DNA of 64,000 nucleotides, from the NCBI GenBank assembly GCA_013360465.1, contig JABWBO010000001.1:1-64000 (forward strand), read 5' to 3'. Below the pieces are notes generated by a model. The model was not told the origin of the DNA. It ran no database searches and saw nothing but the letters and a program-made list of their open reading frames with translations. Source of the DNA: Anaerolineae bacterium. GTDB lineage: Bacteria; Chloroflexota; Anaerolineae; Aggregatilineales; Phototrophicaceae. The position numbers were made by a program, and so were the translations under genes. Below, piece after piece: positions 49,350-58,294 of this stretch; position 1 is the first letter of the stretch, and every line of letters starts with the position of its first letter.

Positions 49350-50909
49350 TCAGGTACTGCCCAAACGCCAATAGTGATTTCCGACGGAATAGAACTCCGG
49401 CTCAGTGTTCAACGCTGCGAACAGCGGACCAGGCGGGCAGCGCCGCAGCATGTTAAGCGCGCTGTAAAGGGTCTTCGCATGTACCGCACCCTGCGGCATG
49501 TTGCGGCTGAGTTCGGTGACCAGGGGCTTCAGCAGTGCTGAAAGCGGACGCCGGCTCTGTTGGTAGTTCTGGAACAATCCGTCGATGAAGTCCTGATCAT
49601 CTGCGCCGAGGAGCATCAGATCATCGTATTCCGCGCCGATCGGGCGTTTCTGGTCTTCGAAACCGATTTGCCCATTGCGGTCGATCATCATGCGTACCCA
49701 TTCGGTACGCGGGCGATGCGCCAGAAAATCCACAACGACCTTGTCTGAGCCGGATTCCCGATGAACCGTGATGAGCGTGCCGATCGGCAGCCGGTGTTTG
49801 TCATAAAACGCTTTGAGTCCGTAGACATAGCGCCCCTGACGCACCACCCATCCTGCGAATTCTTCGCCATCCTGACCATCGACCAGCGTGAATGCGATGC
49901 GGTTGGAACTACGCGCCGTCGGGAAGATGGACTGCATCCGGGAGGTGAGCGGCAGTGTCCCCGCGCGCTGATGAGGATAGCTCAGGATCAAGCGGACACG
50001 ATCCGACGCCTGGTCGGAATCGAGCGGCAGGTCTGACCATTCATCGTCGATTTCGCGTTCCAGGGCATGCTGTTCGGGGGTGAGGGAATTCGTATCGTAG
50101 GCAGCCGGAACGTAACGCAGCCAGATCGGGGTCTGCTGTACTTCGGCGGGTTCGAGGCGGCGCAAATGCCACAGCACCGTGTCCAGCGGACCCACTTCAT
50201 CGAAACGGCTGTCGGCATTGAGGGCATCATTCAGGCAGAATTCCTGAAGGATGGGCGTGCCCCCATCTAACCCGCCGATCTGTTCGAGGATTTGCGGCGC
50301 GGTCAGCGGCGCGCTGTTCATGTCGAGGACCGCCTCCGCGAGATTCAGGTGTCCTTCATGGACATCGAGCATCAAGGCGCGAGAGAACCATCTGCCACTC
50401 AGGCGAACGAAATCCTGACTCTGCGCCAGTGATTCGTTGATCGCCTGATACAGAGACTCTCGATGCGCGTCGAGCAGGGCATCGGCGGAAACGCTGCCAG
50501 CCTGCACTGGGGCAAGACTGCCGCCGTCGTCGTTGAGCTTATGGGGGGAATTGAGGGCACTGGCATATTCACGCAACGAGCGATCGTCGAACTCGACCTG
50601 GATTACCCTGAACTGACCCAGATCGGGATTCCCCCCCTCGCGCACTGCGACCACACTGGCGATGGCGAAATCCTGGTGTGGAAAGACAAGGCGCTGGCCG
50701 ATATCGTAGGAATCGACGGGGCGGTAGCTCGCGACGCCGCGATACTGTTCCTGAAGGGCTGCCTGTTGTTCTTCTAGACGGCGTTCAATGAGAAAGCGCG
50801 CAATCTCTTCGAGGGAGAGGGGGATTTCGCGTTCTAGCAGCAGCCCCTGAATGTACTCGACATCATCAGGACTCACTGCAAAGTTTTGCGCCCACTGTTG
50901 TGTCAGCAT
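49350..50909 (-). CDS. Uncharacterised 519-residue protein, first gene of an unknown operon
   Basis: Soluble, acidic, without membrane segments. The N-terminus (MLTQQWAQNFAVSPDDVEYI) leads into a helical region with ERRLEEQQAALQEQYR. A DIGQRLVFPHQDFAIASVV segment resembles a small beta domain found before winged helices. The C-terminus TLYSALNMLRRCPPGPLF, then FYSVGNHYWRL, looks like a HARE-type winged helix. ATG 50909 is chosen because GGAGG lies 13 bases upstream; the frame is open to 51071 but overlaps the likely promoter. Divergent from rpmH. No family assigned. Confidence 0.6.
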   Translation of the reverse strand: MLTQQWAQNFAVSPDDVEYIQGLLLEREIPLSLEEIARFLIERRLEEQQAALQEQYRGVASYRPVDSYDIGQRLVFPHQDFAIASVVAVREGGNPDLGQFRVIQVEFDDRSLREYASALNSPHKLNDDGGSLAPVQAGSVSADALLDAHRESLYQAINESLAQSQDFVRLSGRWFSRALMLDVHEGHLNLAEAVLDMNSAPLTAPQILEQIGGLDGGTPILQEFCLNDALNADSRFDEVGPLDTVLWHLRRLEPAEVQQTPIWLRYVPAAYDTNSLTPEQHALEREIDDEWSDLPLDSDQASDRVRLILSYPHQRAGTLPLTSRMQSIFPTARSSNRIAFTLVDGQDGEEFAGWVVRQGRYVYGLKAFYDKHRLPIGTLITVHRESGSDKVVVDFLAHRPRTEWVRMMIDRNGQIGFEDQKRPIGAEYDDLMLLGADDQDFIDGLFQNYQQSRRPLSALLKPLVTELSRNMPQGAVHAKTLYSALNMLRRCPPGPLFAALNTEPEFYSVGNHYWRLGST

Positions 50910-51069
50910 TGACAGCGCACCACCTCCGAACGAGTTTGGTAGGGACTCGCTTCTGCGATTTGAGCATCGAAACAGGACAACACGTTCCAAAAACGCCCGC
51001 GATTGGACGTAGTGGTGGATGACCCTACCATAGACGAGGATAGAAGATACTAACCTGAACCTTACGGTC

Positions 51070-51097
51070 ATTATACGCGATCCGAGACGTTATGCAA
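51070..51097 (-). promoter_or_regulatory. Candidate promoter of the unknown three-gene operon
   Basis: Minus strand: TTGCAT (51097-51092), 16-base spacer, perfect TATAAT (51075-51070). The message would have about 155 bases of leader before ATG 50909. Confidence 0.5.
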
Positions 51098-51129
51098 GTG
51101 GAGGCGTACGCGGAAGCGCCATCGATGGG

Positions 51130-51159
51130 TTGACCCTGCGGCGGGACGGCATGTATACT
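51130..51159 (+). promoter_or_regulatory. rpmH operon promoter
   Basis: TTGACC (51130-51135), 18-base spacer, TATACT (51154-51159), 40 bases before the rpmH ATG. Both hexamers match five of six consensus bases. Confidence 0.7.
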
Positions 51160-51198
51160 ACTTGCTCTTGAGTCGAGAAACCTACGGATTGACAAAAG

Positions 51199-51378
51199 AT
51201 GTCAACGAAGCGTACATATCAGCCGAAGATACGTCGTCGTCAGCGCGTTCATGGCTACCGTCAGCGCATGGCGACCAGCAATGGACGCAATGTCCTGAAG
51301 CGCCGTCGTCAGAAGGGGCGCCACGTCCTGACGGTTCAGCCCGTACATGTCAAGAAGATCAACTGGAACGCGCATTAA
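51199..51378 (+). CDS. rpmH: Ribosomal protein bL34
   Basis: 59 residues, slightly longer than the usual 44-46 because of the C-terminal extension after the conserved core. It starts [20 protein letters not shown] and continues [20 protein letters not shown], the L34 signature in the large ribosomal subunit. The remaining residues ([16 protein letters not shown]) are an extra tail. The ribosome-binding site is poor. It precedes rnpA, the conserved order in bacteria. Confidence 0.95.
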   Translation: MSTKRTYQPKIRRRQRVHGYRQRMATSNGRNVLKRRRQKGRHVLTVQPVHVKKINWNAH

Positions 51379-51441
51379 AGCGGCGGCGGGTGTCTTGGGC
51401 GAGAGCGCAAGACGCCCGTTGCTTCTTTGGGGGTAGAACCG

Positions 51442-51789
51442 ATGCGCCGCGATTGGCGGTTACGCCGCCGTGCCGATTTCCAGCGACTGCGGCTGAATGG
51501 TCGAACGGTTCGCCTGCCCACCCTGGTGTTGAGCCTGATTGGAAACGGTTCCGAGCAAAACCGATACGGGGTGATCGTCAGCAAGCAGATCGGCGGGGCA
51601 GTGGTTCGGAACCGTGTGCGTCGCCGCCTGCGTGAAGTGTTGCGCATGCTTCACCCGTACTTGAAAACCGGCTTTGACATGGCACTGATCGCTCGTGTAG
51701 GAATCGTCGAGCGACCTTATGCCGAACTTCAGCGTACAGTGATTGAACTGACTCGTCGGGCTGGTCTGCTTCAAGAGAGCATGTTGTGA
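51442..51789 (+). CDS. rnpA: Ribonuclease P protein component
   Basis: 115 residues. The protein subunit of RNase P helps the RNA subunit cut 5' leaders from pre-tRNAs. N-terminal [16 protein letters not shown] and the RNR signature [16 protein letters not shown] are present. ATG 51442 is preferred; a TTG at 51427 is in frame. The end overlaps yidD by four bases. Confidence 0.95.
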   Translation: MRRDWRLRRRADFQRLRLNGRTVRLPTLVLSLIGNGSEQNRYGVIVSKQIGGAVVRNRVRRRLREVLRMLHPYLKTGFDMALIARVGIVERPYAELQRTVIELTRRAGLLQESML

Positions 51790-51995
51790 AAGCTGTAGCT
51801 TTGGCGCTCATTCGGTTCTACAAGCGCTTTATCTCGCCGGTGCTGCCGTCTTCCTGTCGATACGAACCGACATGTTCGGTTTATACCTATCAGGCTATCG
51901 AGAAATACGGGGTGTTGAAAGGTGGATGGATGGGCGTGAAGCGCATCTCTCGATGCCATCCATTTCATCCCGGCGGGTATGACCCTGTTCCCTGA
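51786..51995 (+). CDS. yidD: Membrane protein insertion efficiency factor YidD
   Basis: 69 residues. Contains the family pattern [26 protein letters not shown] and [20 protein letters not shown] with conserved Cys residues. A small peripheral membrane protein thought to assist YidC. GTG start overlaps the rnpA stop. Confidence 0.96.
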   Translation: MKAVALALIRFYKRFISPVLPSSCRYEPTCSVYTYQAIEKYGVLKGGWMGVKRISRCHPFHPGGYDPVP

Positions 51996-52013
51996 ATATT
52001 GAGGAGTTGTCGA

Positions 52014-53183
52014 TTGTTTAGCCGAGCCTGGATTGCTCGTTCACGCTGGGTTGTGCTGGTTGGCTTGTTGCTGGCGCTGGCGGTGGGATGCACCAGCCTG
52101 CCGCTGGAAGCCAGCTGGGCGAGTGTGACCCTGTTGGGAAACCCTGCACAAGTTCTCGTCGCTTATGCAGATCGCATGGTTATGGTGGACCCTGTGGATG
52201 GCTCCGTTGCAGAGCTTCGTGATGCGGACGGAAACGTTCGCCTGGACGAGCAGGGCAATCCCCGGACGTGGATCGTCACCAACAGCAGCCCCAAATACAC
52301 GTTCTACACACGCCCTATCGAAATGCAGGAGGACACCCTGCTCGTCGCCGCTTATGAGAGCAGGCTGCTCGAAGTTGATACCATCACGGCGCGCGTCCTC
52401 AACTCTGAAGGTCACGTTCTGGCAGGGCACAGCATAGCTTCACCGCTGCAGAACGGCAGCCTGCTGTATGTGCCGCTCAGCTCTAACAGCCTTGATGCGC
52501 TGAATCTGGAGACCTTCGAGACGGTCTGGTCGTTCAAGACGGAACGCGGCGTCTGGGCTACGCCGCTGCTGCACGAAGGCGTTCTTTACGTTCCGTCGAT
52601 GGATCATACGCTGTATGCGCTGAATCCGACCACCGGCGAAGAAATCTGGCGGCTCGATCTGGGCGGCGCGATAGCCGCGACGCCGGTTGTCGCCAACGGG
52701 CATCTCTACATCGGCAGTTTTGCCAAGAAGGTGTTCAAGGTCAGCCTGGAGGGCAGCATCGTCGCCCAATACGAGACCTCGGAATGGATTTGGGGTGCGC
52801 CGGCGGTCGTCGAAGACCAGGTGTACGTCGCAGATCTTGCCGGATATGTGTATGCGCTGAGGGATACTGGCGATGCTTTCAGCGAAATCTGGTCGCGCCA
52901 GGTGGCGCTGCGCGGAATTCGGGCGACACCTCTGGTCACTGATGATTATGTTATCGTTGGCTCGCGCGATCACAACGTGTACTGGGTCTCGCGAGAGTCC
53001 GGTGAAGAAGTGAACAAGCGCGAGATGCGCGGCGAAGTCCTGGCAGATCTGCTTCTGCTTCAACCTGGTGACGGCACAGAGACTCGCGAACCCCTGGTCG
53101 TGGTCAGCACGCTGGCGCGCGAGGAACTGCTGGTCGCCTTCACGCTGGTCAACGGCGAACGTCGCTGGGTTTATGGGCTATAG
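52014..53183 (+). CDS. PQQ-like beta-propeller lipoprotein
   Basis: About 389 residues. TTG 52014 lies eight bases after GAGGAG; the frame opens earlier at TTG 51999. A signal peptide with lipobox (LALAVGC, Cys26) marks it as a lipoprotein. The rest shows PQQ/Pyrrolo-quinoline-quinone-like propeller repeats, such as GVLYVPSMDHTLYALNPTTGEEIW and GHLYIGSFAKKVFKVSLEG. BamB of Gram-negatives has a similar architecture. Its position between yidD and yidC suggests a role in export or folding of envelope proteins, but this is context only. Confidence 0.82.
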   Translation: MFSRAWIARSRWVVLVGLLLALAVGCTSLPLEASWASVTLLGNPAQVLVAYADRMVMVDPVDGSVAELRDADGNVRLDEQGNPRTWIVTNSSPKYTFYTRPIEMQEDTLLVAAYESRLLEVDTITARVLNSEGHVLAGHSIASPLQNGSLLYVPLSSNSLDALNLETFETVWSFKTERGVWATPLLHEGVLYVPSMDHTLYALNPTTGEEIWRLDLGGAIAATPVVANGHLYIGSFAKKVFKVSLEGSIVAQYETSEWIWGAPAVVEDQVYVADLAGYVYALRDTGDAFSEIWSRQVALRGIRATPLVTDDYVIVGSRDHNVYWVSRESGEEVNKREMRGEVLADLLLLQPGDGTETREPLVVVSTLAREELLVAFTLVNGERRWVYGL

Positions 53184-53195
53184 GGATCAGACGCG

Positions 53196-54077
53196 ATGGA
53201 TTTCATCCTCAACCCGTTTGTCACAATCCTCACACTGCTGTACTCGATCTTCAATCAGGATATGGTGCTGGCGATCATCGTCTTCACCGCGCTGATCAGG
53301 CTGTTGACTTATCCGCTGACCGCTCAGCAGATGAAATCGTCGAAGGCGATGCAGGTAGTCCAGCCTGAACTGAAGAAGCTGCAAGAGAAGTATAAGAACG
53401 ACCGCGAGAAACTGGCGGCGGAACAGATGCGTTTGTACCGCGAAAACGGCGTGAACCCGGTGGGCGGGTGTTTGCCACTTCTGATTCAGTTCCCCATCCT
53501 GATCGCGCTTTATCAGGCGGTCATTCATGCCTTGGCGGCGAGCCCGCTTTCGCTGATCGACTTGTCTGGACGTCTGCTGATCCCTGGGTTGGGTGACGTC
53601 ATCCCACTGGAAAACCGCTGGATGGGGATGAACCTGTCACTGCCTCCAGATATGACGACTGGTTCGATCATCGCCTATGCGCTTCCCGTGCTGGTGGTCA
53701 TCACAACCTGGCTCCAGTTCAAGGTGACGACGCCGCCTATGCCGCCCAGCGAGGATGGAAAGCCGAATGCCGCCGCATCGACCCAGCAGACGATGGGGAC
53801 CGTGATGCCTTTGATGTACGGTTTCTTCGCGCTGTCGTTCTCGGTTGGTCTGTCGATCTACTTCATCGCCTCTAACGTCATCGGCATCGCGCAGTATGTC
53901 TTGATGGGCAAAGCCGACTTCCGCAACATCCTGCCATTCGGGCTGGGGCGTACGCAGACCGCCGCGCCTGCTCTGACGACGCCAACCCCAACGCGCCGGG
54001 ATATATCAAAGGGCGGGAGCAGCACACCGCCGAAGGACAGCGCCAAGCCTTCTGGTGGAGGGAAACCTCGACGGTGA
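53196..54077 (+). CDS. yidC: Membrane protein insertase YidC/Oxa1
   Basis: 293 residues, the short Oxa1 type without the large periplasmic domain of proteobacteria. Hydrophobic segments start LNPFVTILTLLYSIF, then IIVFTALIRLLTYPLTAQQM with the conserved hydrophilic-groove Arg, the charged cytoplasmic loop KLQEKYKNDREKLAAEQMRLYRENGVNPVGG and PLLIQFPILIALYQAV. Lys/Gly/Ser-rich C-terminus after about 260. Inserts and folds inner-membrane proteins. Confidence 0.95.
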   Translation: MDFILNPFVTILTLLYSIFNQDMVLAIIVFTALIRLLTYPLTAQQMKSSKAMQVVQPELKKLQEKYKNDREKLAAEQMRLYRENGVNPVGGCLPLLIQFPILIALYQAVIHALAASPLSLIDLSGRLLIPGLGDVIPLENRWMGMNLSLPPDMTTGSIIAYALPVLVVITTWLQFKVTTPPMPPSEDGKPNAAASTQQTMGTVMPLMYGFFALSFSVGLSIYFIASNVIGIAQYVLMGKADFRNILPFGLGRTQTAAPALTTPTPTRRDISKGGSSTPPKDSAKPSGGGKPRR

Positions 54078-54118
54078 TAGCCGACCGGTTTAGAGGAATA
54101 ATCAGCTAGAATGATCGT

Positions 54119-54140
54119 GCAGACCCTGTCAGGGGTCTGC
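54119..54140 (+). terminator. Hairpin between yidC and jag
   Basis: GCAGACCC (54119-54126) pairs with GGGTCTGC (54133-54140), followed by ATCCTTTTG. The T-run is short, so this may be a weak terminator or attenuator lowering jag expression relative to yidC. Confidence 0.5.
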
Positions 54141-54164
54141 ATCCTTTTGTTGAAGGAATGCGCC

Positions 54165-55205
54165 ATGAGTTTGCAGAATGATGTTGAAGTTACCGGCGAG
54201 AGTATCGAGGATGCCATTCGCAAAGGCTTGGCATCGCTGAATGCTGCCCCCTACGAGGTCATCGTAGAGGTCCTGGAAGAGCCGTCCTCCGGGATGTTTG
54301 GCGGCGAGGCACGCCCGGCGCGAGTCCGGTTGAAACGTCTGTCCATGCCTATGCCCCCCATGCAGCCTCCACCCCCATCACCGCCGCCGCCGCGAGAGAC
54401 GGCACCGCCGACTCGGTCACCGGAGCGCGACAGTCAATCGCAGATGGAGCCGGCGCAGGGAGTACCTGCGACTTCTGCCGGGCGCGGTGAGCGCGGCGGG
54501 CAAACATCCAGGGACCGACAGGAACGCCCGCGTCAAGGGGGAGGGCGGGACCGCCGTGACGGTCGCGGCGCGAAACGGGGGTCCGACCGCCGCGAGCGCC
54601 AGCGCGAAGAGCCGAGCTTTGCCCATCTCGCCGAGTCTGATCTGCCGACTGGCGATGACTATGGCGTATCCGATGAGGAATCGCCCCTCTTTGAAGTGGC
54701 GGAGCTGGTGCTGGAGGCAGACCAGGACGAAGAGGCTCAGGTGGGCAAGGTCGTTCTGGAGACGCTTCTGGAACACATGGAGCTGAATTCGACCATCGAA
54801 GTTCGCCGTTCGAAGGCTGCCGAGGAGGGCGAAAGTGCGCCCTGGGTCCTCAATATCACCGGTTCGCGCTGGATCAACCGGCTTGTTGGGCGGCGAGGCG
54901 AGACGCTCGCCTCTCTCCAATACCTTACACGCCTGATCACCAGCCGAGAGCTTCAGCGCCGTGCCGAACTGATCGTCGATGTCGACGGCTATAAAGCGAA
55001 GCGTGCCGCTTCCCTTCGTGCGCTGGCAGTCCGGATGGCAGATGATGCGGTGCGGGATCGACGGGTCGTCACGCTCGAACCAATGCCGCCCCACGAGCGC
55101 CGGATCATTCATCTGGCGCTGCGCGAGCGTCCTGATGTGACGACGCGAAGCGTTGGCGAAGGTGCGGGTCGCAAAGTGACGATTGTGCCGAGTGCGCAGG
55201 AATGA
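54165..55205 (+). CDS. jag: Jag/KhpB RNA-binding protein
   Basis: 346 residues, longer than the usual 200-330. The N-terminal Jag-N domain (VEVTGESIEDAIRKGLASLN) is followed by a long disordered linker (about 65-160), first Pro-rich, then Arg/Gly/Asp-rich. A KH domain (about 205-280, WINRLVGRRGETLASLQYL) and a C-terminal R3H domain (EPMPPHERRIIHLALRER) complete it. Jag/KhpB binds RNA with KhpA in Gram-positives. ATG 54165 follows AAGGAA; the frame opens at 54111 but that part contains the hairpin. The stop overlaps the next gene by ATGA. Confidence 0.92.
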   Translation: MSLQNDVEVTGESIEDAIRKGLASLNAAPYEVIVEVLEEPSSGMFGGEARPARVRLKRLSMPMPPMQPPPPSPPPPRETAPPTRSPERDSQSQMEPAQGVPATSAGRGERGGQTSRDRQERPRQGGGRDRRDGRGAKRGSDRRERQREEPSFAHLAESDLPTGDDYGVSDEESPLFEVAELVLEADQDEEAQVGKVVLETLLEHMELNSTIEVRRSKAAEEGESAPWVLNITGSRWINRLVGRRGETLASLQYLTRLITSRELQRRAELIVDVDGYKAKRAASLRALAVRMADDAVRDRRVVTLEPMPPHERRIIHLALRERPDVTTRSVGEGAGRKVTIVPSAQE

Positions 55206-56032
55206 CAGCCGACTACGTATTGATCGGACATATCACCGCCGATCTGACTCCGCAGGGACGTATTGCCGGCGGAACGGTTTCTTACGCGGCGCGTACGGCT
55301 GCGGCGTTTGGATGGCGGGTGGGAATCGTCACCAGCTGCCGCCCCGATGAGCCGCTGCTGGATCCATTTCGGTCGTTCGCCGATATTCATATCATCCCGG
55401 CGGACGAAACGACCACTTACGAGAATATCTATACTGATCACGGACGCCTCCAGTACGTTCGAGGACGCGCCGGGGAGATCCTGGCTGAAAATATCCCGGA
55501 CAAACTGCGCTCCGCGCCACTGGTTCATCTCGCGCCGATAGCCGACGAGATCCGCTCCGGCGTTGCCGCCTACTTCGGCGAGTCGACCATCCTGGCGACG
55601 CTGCAAGGTTGGATGCGCCAGTGGGGACCCGATCAGGTGGTGCATTTCAAGCCGTTCGACCACGAAAACCTGCTCAAACGGGTGGATGTCGTCGTCTTCA
55701 GCGAAGAAGATATTGCTGCCGCGCCCGAGACGGAAGCCTGGGTCAGTGCGCGTGCCCGTCACACTTTCGTGACCCGCGCCGAAAAAGGCGGCAGTTACTA
55801 TCACGATGGACAGCATGACAGCTACACCACGCCGAAGGTGAGCGTCGTTGAACCGACGGGGGCGGGGGATGTTTTCGCGGCGTCGCTGTTGGCATCGCTG
55901 CCACTCGTCGCCTACGATATGTCGAAAGCGATCCGAATTGCCGCTCGGTTAGCGGCAAACGCCGTGACGCGCCCCGGCATTCAAGGGACGCCAAGTGCGG
56001 ATGAGGTTCGCGCGGTACTGGAAACCATCTAG
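55202..56032 (+). CDS. PfkB-family carbohydrate kinase
   Basis: 276 residues of the ribokinase/PfkB type, somewhat short. GGTVSYAARTAAAFGWRVGIV near the N-terminus and the C-terminal signature VVEPTGAGDVFAASLLASL with the catalytic Asp are present. The sugar or nucleoside substrate cannot be told. Translationally coupled to jag. Confidence 0.88.
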   Translation: MTADYVLIGHITADLTPQGRIAGGTVSYAARTAAAFGWRVGIVTSCRPDEPLLDPFRSFADIHIIPADETTTYENIYTDHGRLQYVRGRAGEILAENIPDKLRSAPLVHLAPIADEIRSGVAAYFGESTILATLQGWMRQWGPDQVVHFKPFDHENLLKRVDVVVFSEEDIAAAPETEAWVSARARHTFVTRAEKGGSYYHDGQHDSYTTPKVSVVEPTGAGDVFAASLLASLPLVAYDMSKAIRIAARLAANAVTRPGIQGTPSADEVRAVLETI

Positions 56033-56047
56033 CCGGAGCGCATCGTG

Positions 56048-57667
56048 ATGACACCTCGCATCGAACGGCTGCTGCTCAACGGGCGGGTCCGCACGCTCAA
56101 TGCCAGGCGTCCATCTGTGACTGCACTGGCACTCAGCGCAGGTCGAATTGTCGCTGTATCCGAGGACAGCGAGGCGCTGCGTGCCCTGGTGACTTCGGAA
56201 ACGGTGGTCGATGACCTTGAAGGTCGCGCGGTTCTGCCGGGCTTCGTTGACGCGCATTTGCACTGGCAGGGGACGACCGAAGGATTGTTCACGGTCGATC
56301 TGCATGATGTGCCGTCGCGGCATGAGTGCGCCGAGCGTGTCGCGCAGTTTGCGTCGAACAGTCCACCGGGAGAATGGATTCTCGGTTATGGATGGTCCCA
56401 GGATTCCTGGGCAGACGGATGTTTTCCGAGCGCCGATGATCTGGACGCGGCAACAACGGATCACCCCGTCTTCCTGAAGGCGCGCAGCGGACATGCCGCC
56501 TGGGTGAACAGCCTGGCGCTGCGTCTCTGCGGCGTAGACCGTGAGATGTCAGACCCCCCAGGTGGACAAATCCTCCGCAAGTCCGACGGGACCCCCAGCG
56601 GCGTCCTGCTGGAATGGACGGCGATGGGGCTGATTTCCAGCCGAATCCCGCCGATTTCCGTCGAGACGCTGGCGACCCGGATGTTGAAGGCGCAGGAATA
56701 CATGCTACGCCTGGGGCTGACCGGATTTCACGATTTCGACTGGCGCGACAGCTTCCTCGCGCTGCAAATCCTTCATGAGCGGCGAGAGCTGAACTTGCGC
56801 GTGGTCAAGCAGGTCAATGCCGAATACCTGGAGTCGGCGCTTGACCTGGGAGTGCGCCAGGGCTTCGGCGACGAGTGGATTCGGATTGGCAACCTCAAAA
56901 TCTTCGCAGACGGGGCGCTGGGTCCTCGCACTGCGTCCATGATAGCGCCTTACGACGGAGAGCCGGGTAACTTCGGCATCGTCGTCACCGACAAGGAAGA
57001 AATCCTTGAACTGGTCGGTAAGGCGAGCGCCGCCGGTTTCGCCTCGTCAGTACATGCGATCGGCGACCGCGCTGTACACGATCTGCTGGATGTGTACGAA
57101 CAGGTGCGCCGCCAGGAAGCAGTGAGCGGGGTTGTGCGCAGCCTGCGGCGTCATCGCATCGAACATGTGCAGTTGATCCATCCGGATGATGTGAGCCGCC
57201 TGGCGGAACTGGATGTGATCGCCTCGATGCAGCCCATTCATGCCACGTCCGACTATCCGTTTGCTGACCGCTACTGGGGCGCGCGCTGCGCCTGGGCATA
57301 CAATCCGCGTTTGCAGCTTGACCGGGGTGTTGTCGTGGCGTTCGGTTCGGATTCGCCGGTGGAACATCCCAGCCCGCTGCTGGGCATCCATGCAGCCGTG
57401 ACTCGACAGCGGCGCGATGGCAGCCCTGGACCGGAAGGCTGGTATCCGGCGGCGCGCCTGAGCGTGGACGAAGCGGTGCGCGGATATACGCTTGGACCCG
57501 CCTATGCGGCTGGGCTGGAAGATCGCCAGGGGAAGCTGGAACTGGGCTTCTGGGCTGACCTGGTCGTCCTGGACCGCGATCTATACGCCGTACCGCCTGA
57601 GGAGATTCCGGCGCTTCAGATCGTCGGGACGATGGTCGGCGGAGACTGGAAGTACCGGGAGTTCTGA
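56048..57667 (+). CDS. Amidohydrolase, YtcJ-like
   Basis: About 539 residues of amidohydrolase family 3. The metal motif is PGFVDAHLHWQG (HxH), with further ligands in RHRIEHVQLIHPDDV, a VHAIGDRAVHDLL segment and FGSDSPVEHPSPLLGIHAAVTR. GTG 56045 and ATG 56048 adjoin. Such enzymes hydrolyse cyclic or linear amides; the substrate is unknown. Shares the operon direction with the PfkB kinase. Confidence 0.88.
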   Translation: MTPRIERLLLNGRVRTLNARRPSVTALALSAGRIVAVSEDSEALRALVTSETVVDDLEGRAVLPGFVDAHLHWQGTTEGLFTVDLHDVPSRHECAERVAQFASNSPPGEWILGYGWSQDSWADGCFPSADDLDAATTDHPVFLKARSGHAAWVNSLALRLCGVDREMSDPPGGQILRKSDGTPSGVLLEWTAMGLISSRIPPISVETLATRMLKAQEYMLRLGLTGFHDFDWRDSFLALQILHERRELNLRVVKQVNAEYLESALDLGVRQGFGDEWIRIGNLKIFADGALGPRTASMIAPYDGEPGNFGIVVTDKEEILELVGKASAAGFASSVHAIGDRAVHDLLDVYEQVRRQEAVSGVVRSLRRHRIEHVQLIHPDDVSRLAELDVIASMQPIHATSDYPFADRYWGARCAWAYNPRLQLDRGVVVAFGSDSPVEHPSPLLGIHAAVTRQRRDGSPGPEGWYPAARLSVDEAVRGYTLGPAYAAGLEDRQGKLELGFWADLVVLDRDLYAVPPEEIPALQIVGTMVGGDWKYREF

Positions 57668-57754
57668 AACCAACCCGGGCAGCGTTCGACAGTATTGTTC
57701 AGATAGGCTCTTGTGAATCATCTTTCGAGTGAACTGGTGGAGAGTCGTATAACT

Positions 57755-58264
57755 ATGAGCAGACCTGGAATGTTGATCGGCAAGAAGGAATTCCTGGTCG
57801 AGGGTCCAATGCTGGAAGCGGGAGCGCCTGCGCCTGATTTCAGGCTAACGGCAAATAACTGGTCGATCAAGACGCTTTCCGACTACGCGGACAAGGTCAA
57901 GATTTTCAGCATCGTCCCCTCGCTGGACACGCGGGTCTGCGCTGCGCAGACCCGGCGCTTTAACCAGGAAGCCGGCGAGATGGGCGACAGTGCTGTGGTG
58001 CTGACCGTGAGTACCGATCTGCCGTATGCCCAGCAGCGCTGGTGCGGCGCAGAAGGCATCAGCAACGTAGAAACCCTGTCTGACCACCGCGATGTGAATT
58101 TTGGCGCCGCCTACGGGCTGCTGGTGCCGGAACTGCGCATTTTGCAGCGGGCGGTGATCATCCTCGACCGGCAGAATTTGGTGCAGTATGTCGAATACGT
58201 CCCGGTCATGGGCAATGAAGTGAACTTCAACGCCGCGCTGGAGGCAGCGCGCGCGCTGCTGTGA
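57755..58264 (+). CDS. tpx: Thiol peroxidase Tpx
   Basis: About 169 residues, same length as E. coli Tpx. An atypical 2-Cys peroxiredoxin: peroxidatic Cys in FSIVPSLDTRVCAAQTRRFN and resolving Cys in QQRWCGAEGISNVETLSD. Detoxifies hydroperoxides. ATG 57755 has GGAGAG ten bases upstream; GTG 57713 is in frame but adds an unrelated 14 residues. Confidence 0.94.
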   Translation: MSRPGMLIGKKEFLVEGPMLEAGAPAPDFRLTANNWSIKTLSDYADKVKIFSIVPSLDTRVCAAQTRRFNQEAGEMGDSAVVLTVSTDLPYAQQRWCGAEGISNVETLSDHRDVNFGAAYGLLVPELRILQRAVIILDRQNLVQYVEYVPVMGNEVNFNAALEAARALL

Positions 58265-58294
58265 TTGCGATAGGAGAGGGAGAGGAATACTTCA

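Noticed and set aside
50910-51198. Chromosome origin beside rpmH
   Set aside because: rpmH-rnpA-yidC often lie near oriC, but I find no TTATCCACA-type DnaA boxes and no dnaA gene here.
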